A DNA stretch of 64,000 nucleotides from Halomonas cerina (GTDB lineage: Bacteria > Pseudomonadota > Gammaproteobacteria > Pseudomonadales > Halomonadaceae). The stretch spans positions 124,001-188,000 of the forward strand of contig NZ_JACHXP010000008.1 in NCBI RefSeq assembly GCF_014192215.1, read 5' to 3'. Below, piece after piece: positions 1-8,190 of this stretch (position 1 is the stretch's first letter; every line of letters starts with the position of its first letter). The notes under the pieces are model-generated. The model saw nothing but the letters and a program-made list of their open reading frames with translations. It had not been told where the DNA came from and did no database searches. The translations under genes were made by a program, and so were the position numbers.

Positions 1-71
1 AGCACCTGACGGCACGGCTCGGCGAAGGGCGGCTGGGCATGGAGGTCAAGGAGTGCCTCGACGAGGCCTGA
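1..71 (+). CDS. 3' end of an unidentified gene
   Basis: An open frame enters from the left edge and stops at TGA 69-71, giving about 22 residues that end in MEVKECLDEA. Codon use (GC-rich third positions) fits a real gene. Too little is visible to name a family. The following 221 bases (72-292) hold no gene, only the leader of the peroxiredoxin. Confidence 0.4.
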   Translation, partial: HLTARLGEGRLGMEVKECLDEA

Positions 72-292
72 GCAGGCCGGTGACGCCACTTGACGAGCGT
101 GCACACGGCATAAGAGTCGAACGATATGCCATAAACGACTGTTTGCAATGCTTTTCTCTTGCCTTCTGGCGCCCCGGATGTGCTACTTTCCAAGATTGCG
201 TCATGCCCGACGCCCCACCGGGACGTCGGCGACACGGCCTCGCTCACCGCGGAGCGCCGAGATTTCTTTCTCCCAGAAGGAGGCACTGCACC

Positions 293-946
293 ATGTCACT
301 GCGTATCAATGACGTCGTTCCGGATTTCGAGGCCGAGACCAGCCAGGGCCCGATCCGCTTCCACGACTGGATCGGCGACGGTTGGGCGATTCTGTTCTCG
401 CATCCCAAGGACTTCACCCCGGTCTGTACCACCGAGTTCGGCGCCGTCGCCCAGCTCAGTGAAGCGTGGAAACAGCGCGGCACCAAGGTGATCGGCGTCT
501 CGGTGGACGGCCTGGAAGAGCACAAGGGCTGGATCGGCGACATCGAGAGCTACTGCCAGGGTCACGTCGACTTCCCGATCATCGCCGACGAGGACCTCAA
601 GGTCGCCAAGCTGTTCGACATGCTGCCGGCCGAGGCCTACCTGCCGGATGGTCGCACCCCGGCCGACAGCGCCACGGTGCGCTCGGTATTCATCATCGGC
701 CCGGACAAGCAGCTCAAGCTGTCGATGACCTATCCGATGACCGTGGGGCGCAACTTCGGCGAGATCCTGCGCTCCCTGGACGCCCTGCAGGCCACCACCC
801 GCAAGGGCATCGCCACCCCGGCGGACTGGACCGTGGGCCAAGACGTGATCATCCCGCCGTCGGTCTCCGACGAGGAGGCCAAGACCAAGTTCGGCGAGTT
901 CGAGACGATCTTCCCTTACCTGCGCAAGACCAAGATGCCCGAGTGA
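293..946 (+). CDS. 1-Cys peroxiredoxin (Prx6 / AhpC-TSA family)
   Basis: Thiol peroxidase of 217 residues that reduces hydrogen peroxide and organic peroxides in the cytosol. The peroxidatic cysteine is Cys45 in the motif FTPVCTTEF. The long C-terminal extension after about residue 160 (TPADW, then PYLRKTKMPE) is typical of the Prx6 subgroup rather than of AhpC. The frame is open further upstream, but ATG 293 follows the Shine-Dalgarno AGAAGGAGG (275-283) and starts exactly where family members do. It is a single gene with a 220-base upstream gap and a hairpin terminator behind it. No OxyR site could be confidently read in the gap. Confidence 0.93.
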   Translation: MSLRINDVVPDFEAETSQGPIRFHDWIGDGWAILFSHPKDFTPVCTTEFGAVAQLSEAWKQRGTKVIGVSVDGLEEHKGWIGDIESYCQGHVDFPIIADEDLKVAKLFDMLPAEAYLPDGRTPADSATVRSVFIIGPDKQLKLSMTYPMTVGRNFGEILRSLDALQATTRKGIATPADWTVGQDVIIPPSVSDEEAKTKFGEFETIFPYLRKTKMPE

Positions 947-983
947 GTCTCGGTGGATGCGCCGATGCCTATCCATCCCACAA

Positions 984-1013
984 GCCAGCCCTCGCCCTTC
1001 GGCGGGGGCTGGC
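984..1013. terminator. Bidirectional hairpin terminator between peroxiredoxin and glrR
   Basis: Thirteen-base stem (984-996 with 1001-1013, one G-T pair) with loop CTTC, followed by GTTTC on the plus strand. It sits in the 80-base gap between two convergent genes. The U-tract is short on both sides, so termination strength is uncertain. Confidence 0.7.
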
Positions 1014-1026
1014 GTTTCGGGACGGA

Positions 1027-2403
1027 TCAGCTCGCCGGCTTGAAGGCCGAGGGCTCGAGCTCGTGGCGGGCCAGCAGCTTATAGAAGTCAGTGCGGTTGC
1101 GTCCGGCGATTCGCGCGGCCTGGGTGACGTTGCCCTCGGTGATCTTGAGCACCTTGACGAGATAGCGGCGCTCGAAGCCGGCCCGGGCATCGTTGAAGGT
1201 GGGCAGGGCGTTTTCCTCGGCGGCGAGCGCCTGGGCCACCAGGGCCTCGGGGATCATCGGCGCACTGGTCAGGGCCACGCACTGCTCCACCACGTTGACC
1301 AGCTGGCGCACGTTGCCCGGCCAGGCACTACTGGCCAGCAGGTTGAGGGCCTCCCGCGAGAAGCCCTTGACGAAGGGCTTGTGCCGCGCGGCCGCCTGGG
1401 CCACCAGGTGCTTGGCGAGCAGCGGCACGTCCTCGGCCCGTTCCTTGAGCGGCGGCAGCCTGAGGTTGACCACATTGAGTCGGTAGTAGAGGTCCTCACG
1501 GAACTCCCCCTCGTGCATGGCGCGGTCCAGATCGCGGTGAGTGGCCGAGATCAGGCGCACATCGACGGGCACCGAGGCGGTGGAGCCGAGGGGTCGCACC
1601 TGGCGGTCCTGAAGCACCCGCAGCAGCTTGACCTGCAGTGGCAGCGGCATGTCGCCGATCTCATCGAGGAACAGGGTACCGCCGTCGGCGGCCTGGAACA
1701 GACCCTGGTGCTCGCTCACCGCCCCGGTGAAGGCCCCCCGGGCGTGGCCAAACAGCTCGCTCTCCAGCAGCTGCTCGGGCAGCGCCCCGCAGTTGATGGC
1801 GATGAAGGGCTTGCCAGCCCGAGGACTGACCTTGTGGATGGCATTGGCCAGTAGCTCCTTGCCGGACCCCGAGGGGCCGGTGATCAGCACGCTGACGTCG
1901 GAGCCCGCCACCATGCGTGCCTGCTCGAGGATACGCTCCATCTCGGGGCTGCGGGTGATGATCGCCTCACGCCAGCTCTCGTCGCCATCGGCGCCGGCCG
2001 TTGAGGTCTGGGCCAGGGCGTCCTCGATGGTCGAGAACAGCTCGTCACGGTCCACCGGCTTGGTCAGGAAACCGAAGACCCCCTGGCGGGTGGCGCTGAC
2101 GGCATCGGGGATCGAGCCGTGGGCGGTGAGGATAATCACCGGCAGGCCCGGGACTCGGCGCTGGATCTCCTGGAACAGGGCCAGGCCGTCCATCTCGTCC
2201 ATGCGCATGTCGGACAGCACCAGATCGGGCCGGGCCGTTTCCAGTCGCCGCAGGGCCTCGCGGCCACTCTCAGCGGTGGTCACGCGATAGCCGCGGCTTT
2301 CCAGGCGCATGCCCAGTAGTTTCAGCAGGCTGGCATCATCGTCGACCAGCAGGATCTGGGCGTGATGCTGGCCGGCAGCAGAAGGGCGTCCGGGGGGCGT
2401 CAT
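1027..2403 (-). CDS. glrR: Sigma-54-dependent response regulator GlrR (QseF)
   Basis: Bacterial enhancer-binding protein of 458 residues. Receiver domain at residues 15-130 with the acidic pocket DDD 21-23 and phosphoacceptor Asp65; AAA+ domain at about 150-385 with Walker A GPSGSGKE (176-183) and an intact sigma-54-contacting GAFTGA loop (223-228); Fis-type helix-turn-helix at the C-terminus ([17 protein letters not shown]). ATG 2403 is preferred because GGAGAG lies 7 bases upstream; GTG 2421 and ATG 2418 overlap the qseG stop and lack such a site. It is last in glrK-qseG-glrR. In E. coli GlrR binds TGTC-N10-GACA sites and drives glmY; a matching site lies at 5140-5157. Confidence 0.93.
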   Translation of the reverse strand: MTPPGRPSAAGQHHAQILLVDDDASLLKLLGMRLESRGYRVTTAESGREALRRLETARPDLVLSDMRMDEMDGLALFQEIQRRVPGLPVIILTAHGSIPDAVSATRQGVFGFLTKPVDRDELFSTIEDALAQTSTAGADGDESWREAIITRSPEMERILEQARMVAGSDVSVLITGPSGSGKELLANAIHKVSPRAGKPFIAINCGALPEQLLESELFGHARGAFTGAVSEHQGLFQAADGGTLFLDEIGDMPLPLQVKLLRVLQDRQVRPLGSTASVPVDVRLISATHRDLDRAMHEGEFREDLYYRLNVVNLRLPPLKERAEDVPLLAKHLVAQAAARHKPFVKGFSREALNLLASSAWPGNVRQLVNVVEQCVALTSAPMIPEALVAQALAAEENALPTFNDARAGFERRYLVKVLKITEGNVTQAARIAGRNRTDFYKLLARHELEPSAFKPAS

Positions 2404-2417
2404 AGGGTCTCTCCGCA

Positions 2418-2966
2418 TCACTCGGTCTGTTGTCGCAGGTTGATGTTACGCTCGATGTCGGTCAGGGCATCGAGCTTCTCGGCCAGGGCCTTGTTGTCGG
2501 TCTTAAGGGTCGCGAGCGCCCGGCGACTCTCGGCCAGCCGGCCGGCCAGGGCACGTCGCCCTTCCACCTCGTTGAGCCAGTAGCGCAGTAGCGGCTGCAG
2601 TGCCGGGGGCGCGGCGTGCAAGTCGGCCTTAAGCAGCACCGACGCCCGGTCCCACTGCGCCTCGCCCCCCCAGGCCAGCAGCACGGCACGCGCCAGGCGC
2701 TGCTCGGCCGCCGCGCCCTCGAACAGGCCGAGCATGCCTTCCCGCCAGGCGTGGTCGCCCCGCTGGGAGGCCAGGCCGAAGGCCACCCAGTCATGCAGCA
2801 GGCAGGCCTCGTCGTCGAAATCAGGCATCTCGGACACGCAGGCGGGGCTTGCGGCCTGGGAGGCCGATCGCGACGCCCCGCCACTTGGCGACAGGGAGTC
2901 CGGGGTCCACTGGCAGCCGGCCAGCCCGAACAGGACCAGACCTGCGAGCCATGGGCGTAACGTCAT
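2418..2966 (-). CDS. qseG: QseG-like lipoprotein of the glr operon
   Basis: Small outer-membrane lipoprotein (182 residues) encoded between the kinase and regulator genes. The signal peptide ends in the lipobox LAGC (Cys18). The C-terminal half is predicted helical or coiled (residues about 125-180, RLAESRRALATLKTDNKALAEKLD). In E. coli the QseG protein interacts with the kinase and is about 237 residues; this version is shorter. Shine-Dalgarno AAGGAG precedes ATG 2966, and the stop is 14 bases from the glrR start. The name rests on position, lipobox and helical C-terminus rather than strong sequence recognition. Confidence 0.7.
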   Translation of the reverse strand: MTLRPWLAGLVLFGLAGCQWTPDSLSPSGGASRSASQAASPACVSEMPDFDDEACLLHDWVAFGLASQRGDHAWREGMLGLFEGAAAEQRLARAVLLAWGGEAQWDRASVLLKADLHAAPPALQPLLRYWLNEVEGRRALAGRLAESRRALATLKTDNKALAEKLDALTDIERNINLRQQTE

Positions 2967-2968
2967 CG

Positions 2969-4498
2969 TCAGCTCCTTGCATCGGCGCCCTCGATCGCGG
3001 ACGCCCTCTTTTCATCAGGAGTATCGCTTACCGCCACCTGCCGGGGCAGCGTCAGCCGGAAGCACACCGCCAGACGCGGGTCGTCCACCAACTCCAGGCG
3101 GCCGTGCTGCAGCCGTGCACAGTCGGCAGCCACCGAGAGCCCGATCCCCGAGCCCTTCAGGGCGCCCTTGCGTCGGACCCGGCCCTGGTAGAAGGGCTCG
3201 AAGAGTCGGGGGCGGTCCTCGGGGGGAATCGGCTCACCGCTGTTGGCCACCTCGACCACCAGCCGGTCATGACGGGGGTGGGCGCGAACCTCGAGCTCAC
3301 CACCATCCTCGCCATAGGCGACGGCGTTGGAGATCAGGTTGTCGAGCACCCGAGAGATCGCCGTACGGTCGGCCTGCCAGACCAACGGCCCATCGAAGCA
3401 GGACACCGCCATCTCCTTCTGCAACAGCGCCAGGCGGTGCTTGGCGAGGACTTCCTTGACGATGGTGGCGATGTCCAGCCGCTCGGGGGTGAAGCGCTGC
3501 TGATGCTGCAGCAGGTTGTAGTCGAGCAGTTGCTCGATGAGCTGCTGCAGCTCGCCGCCGCTGACATCGATCAGGTCGAGGATCTCCCGCTGTCGGGGCG
3601 TGAGCTCACCCGCCACACCGTCGGCCAACAGCGAGGAGCCCTCACGCACACTGGCCAGGGGGGTCTTGAGCTCATGGGACATGTGGCGCAGGAACTGCTG
3701 CTTCTGCTCCTCGAGCTCCGATAGCCGCGAGGCGAGCCAGTCGAGTCGCTCGTCGAGGGACACCAGCTCGGCCGGGCCCTGGATCGCCGGGGTCGGCCCT
3801 GTCTGGGCTCCGCTGCCGATCCCCAGTATCCGCCGCTCGAGCTGGCGCACCGGCCGGATGATCAACCGCGTGAACAGCAGCATCAGCAGCAAGCTGGCCG
3901 AAACCAGCGCCGCCGTCTGCCACCACAGGCGGGTCTGCACGACCTCGGCCCGCACCCGTATCTCGTCGATCCGCGCATCGATACGCGCCCCGGTGGCCTG
4001 GCGCATGGCCTCGATGTGCCGGGCGAAAGGCAGGAAATCGTCGAGCCGCTGCCGGAACGCCTCCATGGGCAGCTCAGGCAGCCGGGCGAGTTCATCGACC
4101 TGCTCGCGCAGCGCCTGGACATCCGGGTCGTCGGGCAGCATCAGGGCGTGCTGGGCGAGCAACTGGCGGAACTCCCTGACCCGCTCGGCATAGATCTCGA
4201 GCAGGCTCGCCTCCTCCACCACCGCGTACTGACGTGCCCCGCGTTCCATCTCCAGCGCCAGCGCACCAAGGTTGCGGGCACGCCGGGTCTCCTCCACCGC
4301 CTGACGAGCACTGATATCGGCCAGGCGAGAGAGTTCGGAGAGCGCCTGACCGGCCTGGAACATCAGCACGGCGAGCGGCAGCATCACCATGAGGAATGCC
4401 AGCAGGACCAGCTGCAGCAGGGAACGGGGGCGCCAGCGACGCGTGACGGCGGTGGTCATGGCCAGCAATCTGTGAAGGTGGGTAAAGGGTGTTGCCAT
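2969..4498 (-). CDS. glrK: Sensor histidine kinase GlrK (QseE)
   Basis: Membrane sensor kinase, 509 residues from ATG 4498. TM1 at about 28-48, periplasmic domain of about 140 residues, TM2 at about 194-213, HAMP linker, dimerisation box with phosphorylated His275 (RHMSHELKTP), then the HATPase domain with N box (DNLISNAVAYG), G1 and G2 glycines (KGSGIGLSVA). It autophosphorylates and passes phosphate to GlrR. The frame is open further upstream, but that part is non-protein-like and contains an intrinsic terminator, so the start must lie below 4567. ATG 4459 is an alternative start. Two bases separate the stop from the qseG start codon. Confidence 0.9.
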   Translation of the reverse strand: MATPFTHLHRLLAMTTAVTRRWRPRSLLQLVLLAFLMVMLPLAVLMFQAGQALSELSRLADISARQAVEETRRARNLGALALEMERGARQYAVVEEASLLEIYAERVREFRQLLAQHALMLPDDPDVQALREQVDELARLPELPMEAFRQRLDDFLPFARHIEAMRQATGARIDARIDEIRVRAEVVQTRLWWQTAALVSASLLLMLLFTRLIIRPVRQLERRILGIGSGAQTGPTPAIQGPAELVSLDERLDWLASRLSELEEQKQQFLRHMSHELKTPLASVREGSSLLADGVAGELTPRQREILDLIDVSGGELQQLIEQLLDYNLLQHQQRFTPERLDIATIVKEVLAKHRLALLQKEMAVSCFDGPLVWQADRTAISRVLDNLISNAVAYGEDGGELEVRAHPRHDRLVVEVANSGEPIPPEDRPRLFEPFYQGRVRRKGALKGSGIGLSVAADCARLQHGRLELVDDPRLAVCFRLTLPRQVAVSDTPDEKRASAIEGADARS

Positions 4499-4566
4499 CC
4501 ATCGCGTCCCAGAATACCAGAATTCGGCCGTTACCCTGTGATGGAGACACGCCTCCGGGGGCAGGC

Positions 4567-4591
4567 AAAAAAAAGGCCGGCAGAGCCGGCC
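4567..4591 (-). terminator. Strong intrinsic terminator just upstream of glrK
   Basis: On the minus strand, GGCCGG-CTCTG-CCGGCC is followed by eight T. It lies about 70 bases before the glrK start on the same strand, so it cannot end glrK. It must end (or attenuate) a transcript that begins further upstream. argA is 645 bases away and the sigma-54-like promoter at 5027-5042 lies between, so a separate RNA is the simplest source. Confidence 0.88.
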
Positions 4592-5016
4592 CAATACGCA
4601 GGGAACTGAAGGGTCAGGAAGATCACTCGATCGGGGGCCTGGTCCCCCATCGCCCGATCCTCCTATGGGCCATGCGGCCCCCGAAGCCATGAGCCGACCA
4701 CCGATCACCAGGGTGGTCGGCTCATGCGAGTGGCGGACCACTCCGCTTCGTTGCTGGCACCACCGCCGCGGCCGGGCCGCCGGCGATGGTGCGCGATTCG
4801 ATCCCCCGGGCGGGGGAAAGGGCTTCCATGCCCGGACATCCGTGTCCTTTCGGTACACGTCCCTGACAGCGTCGGTACCGTCTCATCGCAACCTAACGTC
4901 ACACATCGCTTGGAGCAGACGAGGCCGCCTCGAAGCCAGGCGCACAGGGCAGTGTTGGCTCTTGCTTCTCGGCAGCCGGGAAACGATTCGAGCCGTAAAA
5001 CCGTTTCCCTCGCTCA
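4567..5016 (-). ncRNA. Candidate structured small RNA at the glmY position
   Basis: The stretch from the predicted sigma-54 start (about 5016) to the terminator holds a series of stems and no convincing protein. In transcript order (plus coordinates): 5002-5009/4978-4985 (8 bp), 4875-4880/4851-4856, 4843-4847/4834-4838, 4812-4816/4803-4807, 4781-4791/4758-4768 (11 bp), 4738-4743/4728-4733, 4712-4726/4688-4702 (15 bp, perfect), 4676-4680/4667-4671, 4644-4651/4629-4637, and the terminator. In enterobacteria the sRNA GlmY lies in the same place and orientation, at about 180 nt. I see no sequence identity with GlmY. The RNA could be shorter or processed. Confidence 0.5.
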
Positions 5017-5026
5017 TTCATCACCT

Positions 5027-5042
5027 AGCCAAGATCATGCCA
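5027..5042 (-). promoter_or_regulatory. Sigma-54 (RpoN) -24/-12 promoter
   Basis: Minus strand TGGCATG-N4-TGGCT against the consensus TGGCACG-N4-TTGCW: 10 of 12 conserved bases match, with the obligatory GG and GC elements spaced exactly 10 bases apart. The predicted start is near 5016, seven bases before the first hairpin of the candidate RNA. It is 98 bases downstream of a GlrR-type site. An AT-rich stretch (5041-5095) lies between them, where IHF could bend the DNA; no exact IHF consensus was found. Confidence 0.7.
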
Positions 5043-5139
5043 TTAGCCATTTATTGTTTAATAAACAATTACTTGAAAACAACAAAGGTCATGCCGCTGT
5101 GTACTTTCCCCGGTATACCGGGCCGCCGGGCCGCGAATC

Positions 5140-5157
5140 TGTCGCCACCTAGCGACA
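5140..5157. promoter_or_regulatory. GlrR-type enhancer site TGTC-N10-GACA
   Basis: Exact match to the GlrR recognition pattern known from E. coli glmY, and in fact a longer dyad TGTCGC-N6-GCGACA. Its centre is about 132 bases upstream of the predicted sigma-54 start, a normal distance for an enhancer-binding protein. The cognate regulator gene glrR is in the next operon. Confidence 0.68.
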
Positions 5158-5205
5158 TCGCCGTTCCGGAAAAATAAAAAAAGTTTATAAAACATAGCAT
5201 TATAT

Positions 5206-5223
5206 CGTCTCTTCCTGGCGACG
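5206..5223. promoter_or_regulatory. Second, degenerate GlrR-type site
   Basis: CGTC-N10-GACG matches six of the eight defined bases and keeps the dyad symmetry. It lies 66 bases (about six helical turns) from the exact site and just behind the argA stop, so both could lie on the same DNA face. Paired or triple sites are usual for this regulator. Confidence 0.4.
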
Positions 5224-5235
5224 ACCGACTGCCAC

Positions 5236-6549
5236 TCAGGCCAACGGCTTGACCAGGATCTTGGACTTGCGGGCATGATTGTAGGCCTCCCGCTTCAGGG
5301 GCGGGAGCTCCTCGGTCTCGGCCAGGCGGAAGCCGTGTTCGAAGAACCAGTGGGTGGTGTGGGTGGTCAGGGCAAACAACGCCTCGAGACGACGCTGCCG
5401 GGCGCGCCGCTCGATCTCGGCCAACAGCAGCTCGCCCCGGGCTCCGCCGCGATAGCCGACGTGCACCGCCACGCAGGCCAGCTCCCCCATGGTCGCCTCA
5501 CCGAAGGTATGCAGCGCCGCGCAGCCGATGATCATGCCGTCGCGGTCGATTACCACGTAGTCATCGATCTCGTATTCCAGGCGTTCACGGGAGCGCGGTA
5601 CCAGCATGCCGCGGCGTTCCAGAGGGTCGAGCAGTTCGAGCAGTCCGCCGATGTCGCCGAGCTCGGCGGGACGCAGTTGCTCGTAGCGATGCCGAGTGAT
5701 CATGGTCCCCACCCCATCGCGCGTGAACAGCTCGCCGAGCAAGGCGTCGTGGTCATGCCAAGAGAGCAGGTGAGTACGGGCCACGCCGTGGCGGGAGGCG
5801 GCGCAGGCGGCGCCGAGGTGGCGTGCCAGCTCTCCCTCCGGATCGGCCTGGGCGAGCAGCGACTCGGCATCGTCCGGGGTCAGCTGGCGCTGCAGCTGCC
5901 CACTGTGGTCGAACAGCCCGCTGGCCTCGCCAAGCAGGATCAGCTTGTCGGCGGAGAGCCCCATGGCGGCATGCTGTGCCACCTCGGCGGCCTCCAGGTC
6001 GAAGACCTCACCGGTGCTGGAGAAGCCCAGTGGCGGCAGCACCACCAGCGCTCCCTGGTCCAGCAGCCCCTGGATGGCCTGGGCCCGCACCCGCCGTACC
6101 TCGCCGCTGCGATCGAAGTCGACGCCGTCCCGCACGCCGAGTGGCTTGGCCATCACCAGGTTGCCGGAAACCACGGTCATCTCGACGCCATGCAGCGGCG
6201 TGTTGGGCAGGCCCAGCGAGAGGCGAGCCTCCAGCCACAGCCGTCGCTCGGCGGCGATGCGCTCCACCTGGGCCATGACCGCCTCGTCGGCCACCCAGCG
6301 TCCCTGATGGCGGCGCGGCGTGATGCCGGCCTCACCCAGGGCCTGGTGGACCTGCGGGCGGATGCCGAAGACCACCACCAGGCGCACCCCGAGGGTGTGC
6401 AGCAGCGCCAGGTCCTGGATCAGCTGCTCGCCCCGCCCCTTCGCCACCGCCTCGCCCTCGACCAGGATGACGAAGGTGCGTCCGCGGTGGGCATTGATGT
6501 AGGGCGAGGAATTGCGGAACCAGTCGACGAAGGGGAAGCGAGTATCCAA
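5236..6549 (-). CDS. argA: N-acetylglutamate synthase ArgA
   Basis: Catalyses acetyl-CoA + L-glutamate to N-acetylglutamate, the first step of arginine synthesis. 437 residues: N-terminal amino-acid-kinase-like domain (about 20-290), which carries arginine feedback control, and C-terminal GNAT acetyltransferase domain (about 290-437, with VGYRGGARGELLL as the acetyl-CoA loop). The length fits the classical bacterial enzyme (E. coli 443). The only plausible start is TTG 6549 with GGAG seven bases upstream; the next in-frame ATG is deep inside the kinase-like domain. Upstream are two heptamer arrays separating it from pit. Confidence 0.95.
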   Translation of the reverse strand: MDTRFPFVDWFRNSSPYINAHRGRTFVILVEGEAVAKGRGEQLIQDLALLHTLGVRLVVVFGIRPQVHQALGEAGITPRRHQGRWVADEAVMAQVERIAAERRLWLEARLSLGLPNTPLHGVEMTVVSGNLVMAKPLGVRDGVDFDRSGEVRRVRAQAIQGLLDQGALVVLPPLGFSSTGEVFDLEAAEVAQHAAMGLSADKLILLGEASGLFDHSGQLQRQLTPDDAESLLAQADPEGELARHLGAACAASRHGVARTHLLSWHDHDALLGELFTRDGVGTMITRHRYEQLRPAELGDIGGLLELLDPLERRGMLVPRSRERLEYEIDDYVVIDRDGMIIGCAALHTFGEATMGELACVAVHVGYRGGARGELLLAEIERRARQRRLEALFALTTHTTHWFFEHGFRLAETEELPPLKREAYNHARKSKILVKPLA

Positions 6550-6643
6550 GGCCGCACTCCGGCAGCGGGTGAACGAAAGCGAACGGGGAAGCCTCGACTA
6601 TAGCAGAGCCACGAAAACGGCGGCACCACCGCGGCGCCGCCGT

Positions 6644-6741
6644 TTCGGGCTTCGGGCTTCGGGCTTCGGGCTTCGGGCTTCGGGCTTCGGGCTTCGGGCT
6701 TCGGGCTTCGGGCTTCGGGCTTCGGGCTTCGGGCTTCGGGC
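6644..6741. repeat. Heptamer tandem array, 14 copies of TTCGGGC
   Basis: Fourteen perfect head-to-tail copies of a 7-bp unit (98 bases) between argA and pit. Read as GCTTCGG, the array ends with the variant heptamer GCAGGAT, which also closes two arrays near 51 kb. Between this array and the next is a short hairpin, GGCAGG-N8-CCTGCC (6739-6758). Confidence 0.97.
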
Positions 6742-6760
6742 AGGATATTACCCCTGCCCT

Positions 6761-6844
6761 GCTCGTAGCTCGTAGCTCGTAGCTCGTAGCTCGTAGCTCG
6801 TAGCTCGTGGCTCGTGGCTCGTGGCTCGTGGCTCGTGGCTCGTA
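6761..6844. repeat. Heptamer tandem array, 12 copies of GCTCGTA/GCTCGTG
   Basis: Twelve 7-bp units: six GCTCGTA, five GCTCGTG, one GCTCGTA. The block structure of the two variants shows duplication of units after the A-to-G change. It lies 7 bases behind the pit stop codon. With the preceding array it fills most of the 302-base argA-pit gap; 6550-6643 holds no gene. Confidence 0.97.
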
Positions 6845-6851
6845 GCCGGGG

Positions 6852-8117
6852 TTAGCTGAACATCCCCTTGAACATGAAGAAGAACAGAATCGACAGCCCC
6901 GCCCCGGCCGGCAGGGTAATCAACCACGACATGGCGATGGTGCCGATGACGCGCAGGTTGAGCGCGGCCATGCCGCGCGCCAGACCCACGCCCAGCACCG
7001 CCCCCACCAGGGTATGGGTGGTGGAAATCGGCAGGCCGGTGCCCGAGGCCAGCACCACGGTAATGGCGGCGGCCAGGGTAGCGGCGAAGCCTCGGCTGGG
7101 GGTCAGCTCGGTAATGCCGGTGCCCACGGTGGCGATCACCTTGTGGCCGTAGGTTATCAGGCCGACGACGATGCCGCCGCCCCCCAGTACCAGCACCCAC
7201 CAGGGCACCAGGGCCGCACCCTCGATCTCGCCACCGGCTTGCACCACGCTGATGACCGCCGCCAGAGGACCCACGGCGTTGGCCACGTCGTTGGATCCGT
7301 GAGCGAAGGCCATGGCGCAGGCGGTGAAGATCATTAGCACGCCGAACACCCGCTCCACGCCGGTGAAGCCGAAGTGATCGGCCTGGCGACTGGAGGCCTT
7401 GACGCGGCGCTCCATGACCACGCCGAGCCCCGAGATCACCAGGGCCAGCAGGATCGAGAACAACAGGCTGGCCCCGAAGCCAAGATCGAGCCCGACATGC
7501 TTGAGCCCCTTGACGAGGGTGACCATGGCCACGGCGAAGCCCATCAGGAAGACGTACATGGGCACATAGCGCTTGGCCGCGGCGAAGGGATCATCGGCTT
7601 CGAAGATCAGGTTCTGTACCGAGCGAAAGAGCGTGAAGGCGATGGTACCGGAGAGCAGCGGCGAGACCACCCAACTGGCAGCGATCTTGCCCACGCCGCC
7701 CCAGTCCACGGCGGCCGCCCCCAGACCGGCCACGGCGAAGCCGACGATGGCGCCGACGATGGAGTGGGTGGTGGAGACCGGCCAGCCACGCATCGAGGCG
7801 ATAAGCAGCCAGGTCCCCGCCGCCAGCAGAGCGGCCAGCATGCCGTAGACCAGCAGCTGGGGGTCCTCCTGCAGCAGCTCGGGGTCGATGATCCCCTTGC
7901 GGATGGTGTTGGTGACCTCGCCCCCGGCCAGCCAGGCGCCGAGGAACTCGAAGATCACGGCGATGATGATCGCCTGCTTGATGGTAATGGCCCGGGAACC
8001 CACCGAGGTGCCCATGGCGTTGGCCACGTCATTGGCGCCCACGCCCCAGGCCATGAAGAAGCCGAAGAGGCAGGCGAGGAGGATGAAGACGTCGCCGTGC
8101 TGCGCGATAATCGACAT
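6852..8117 (-). CDS. pit: Inorganic phosphate transporter, Pit family
   Basis: Low-affinity metal-phosphate symporter of the inner membrane, 421 residues and about ten hydrophobic segments. It carries the duplicated PHO4 family signature: GANDVANAMGTSVGS near residue 27 and GSNDVANAVGP near residue 265. It is shorter than E. coli PitA (499) and fits the Pit type paired with a DUF47 protein. The DUF47 gene lies 73 bases upstream in the same direction, so the two are probably co-transcribed, with DUF47 first. ATG 8117 begins the usual N-terminus. Confidence 0.93.
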   Translation of the reverse strand: MSIIAQHGDVFILLACLFGFFMAWGVGANDVANAMGTSVGSRAITIKQAIIIAVIFEFLGAWLAGGEVTNTIRKGIIDPELLQEDPQLLVYGMLAALLAAGTWLLIASMRGWPVSTTHSIVGAIVGFAVAGLGAAAVDWGGVGKIAASWVVSPLLSGTIAFTLFRSVQNLIFEADDPFAAAKRYVPMYVFLMGFAVAMVTLVKGLKHVGLDLGFGASLLFSILLALVISGLGVVMERRVKASSRQADHFGFTGVERVFGVLMIFTACAMAFAHGSNDVANAVGPLAAVISVVQAGGEIEGAALVPWWVLVLGGGGIVVGLITYGHKVIATVGTGITELTPSRGFAATLAAAITVVLASGTGLPISTTHTLVGAVLGVGLARGMAALNLRVIGTIAMSWLITLPAGAGLSILFFFMFKGMFS

Positions 8118-8190
8118 GAGGAAGCTTCCGTCGTTGCGGTCGTGAGATGGCGTACGGACAGCGGCCCCGGGGTCACCGGGGCCGCAGGAT

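Noticed and set aside
72..292. OxyR or other regulator site upstream of the peroxiredoxin
   Set aside because: No convincing ATAG-N7-CTAT pattern or clear hexamer pair was found.
4741..4858. N-terminal extension of GlrK up to position 4858
   Set aside because: The frame is open, but the sequence is not protein-like (Pro/Gly/Arg-rich) and contains the intrinsic terminator and several hairpins.
6644..6844. Heptamer arrays as a CRISPR
   Set aside because: The repeats are 7 bp and contiguous with no spacers, and no cas gene is present.
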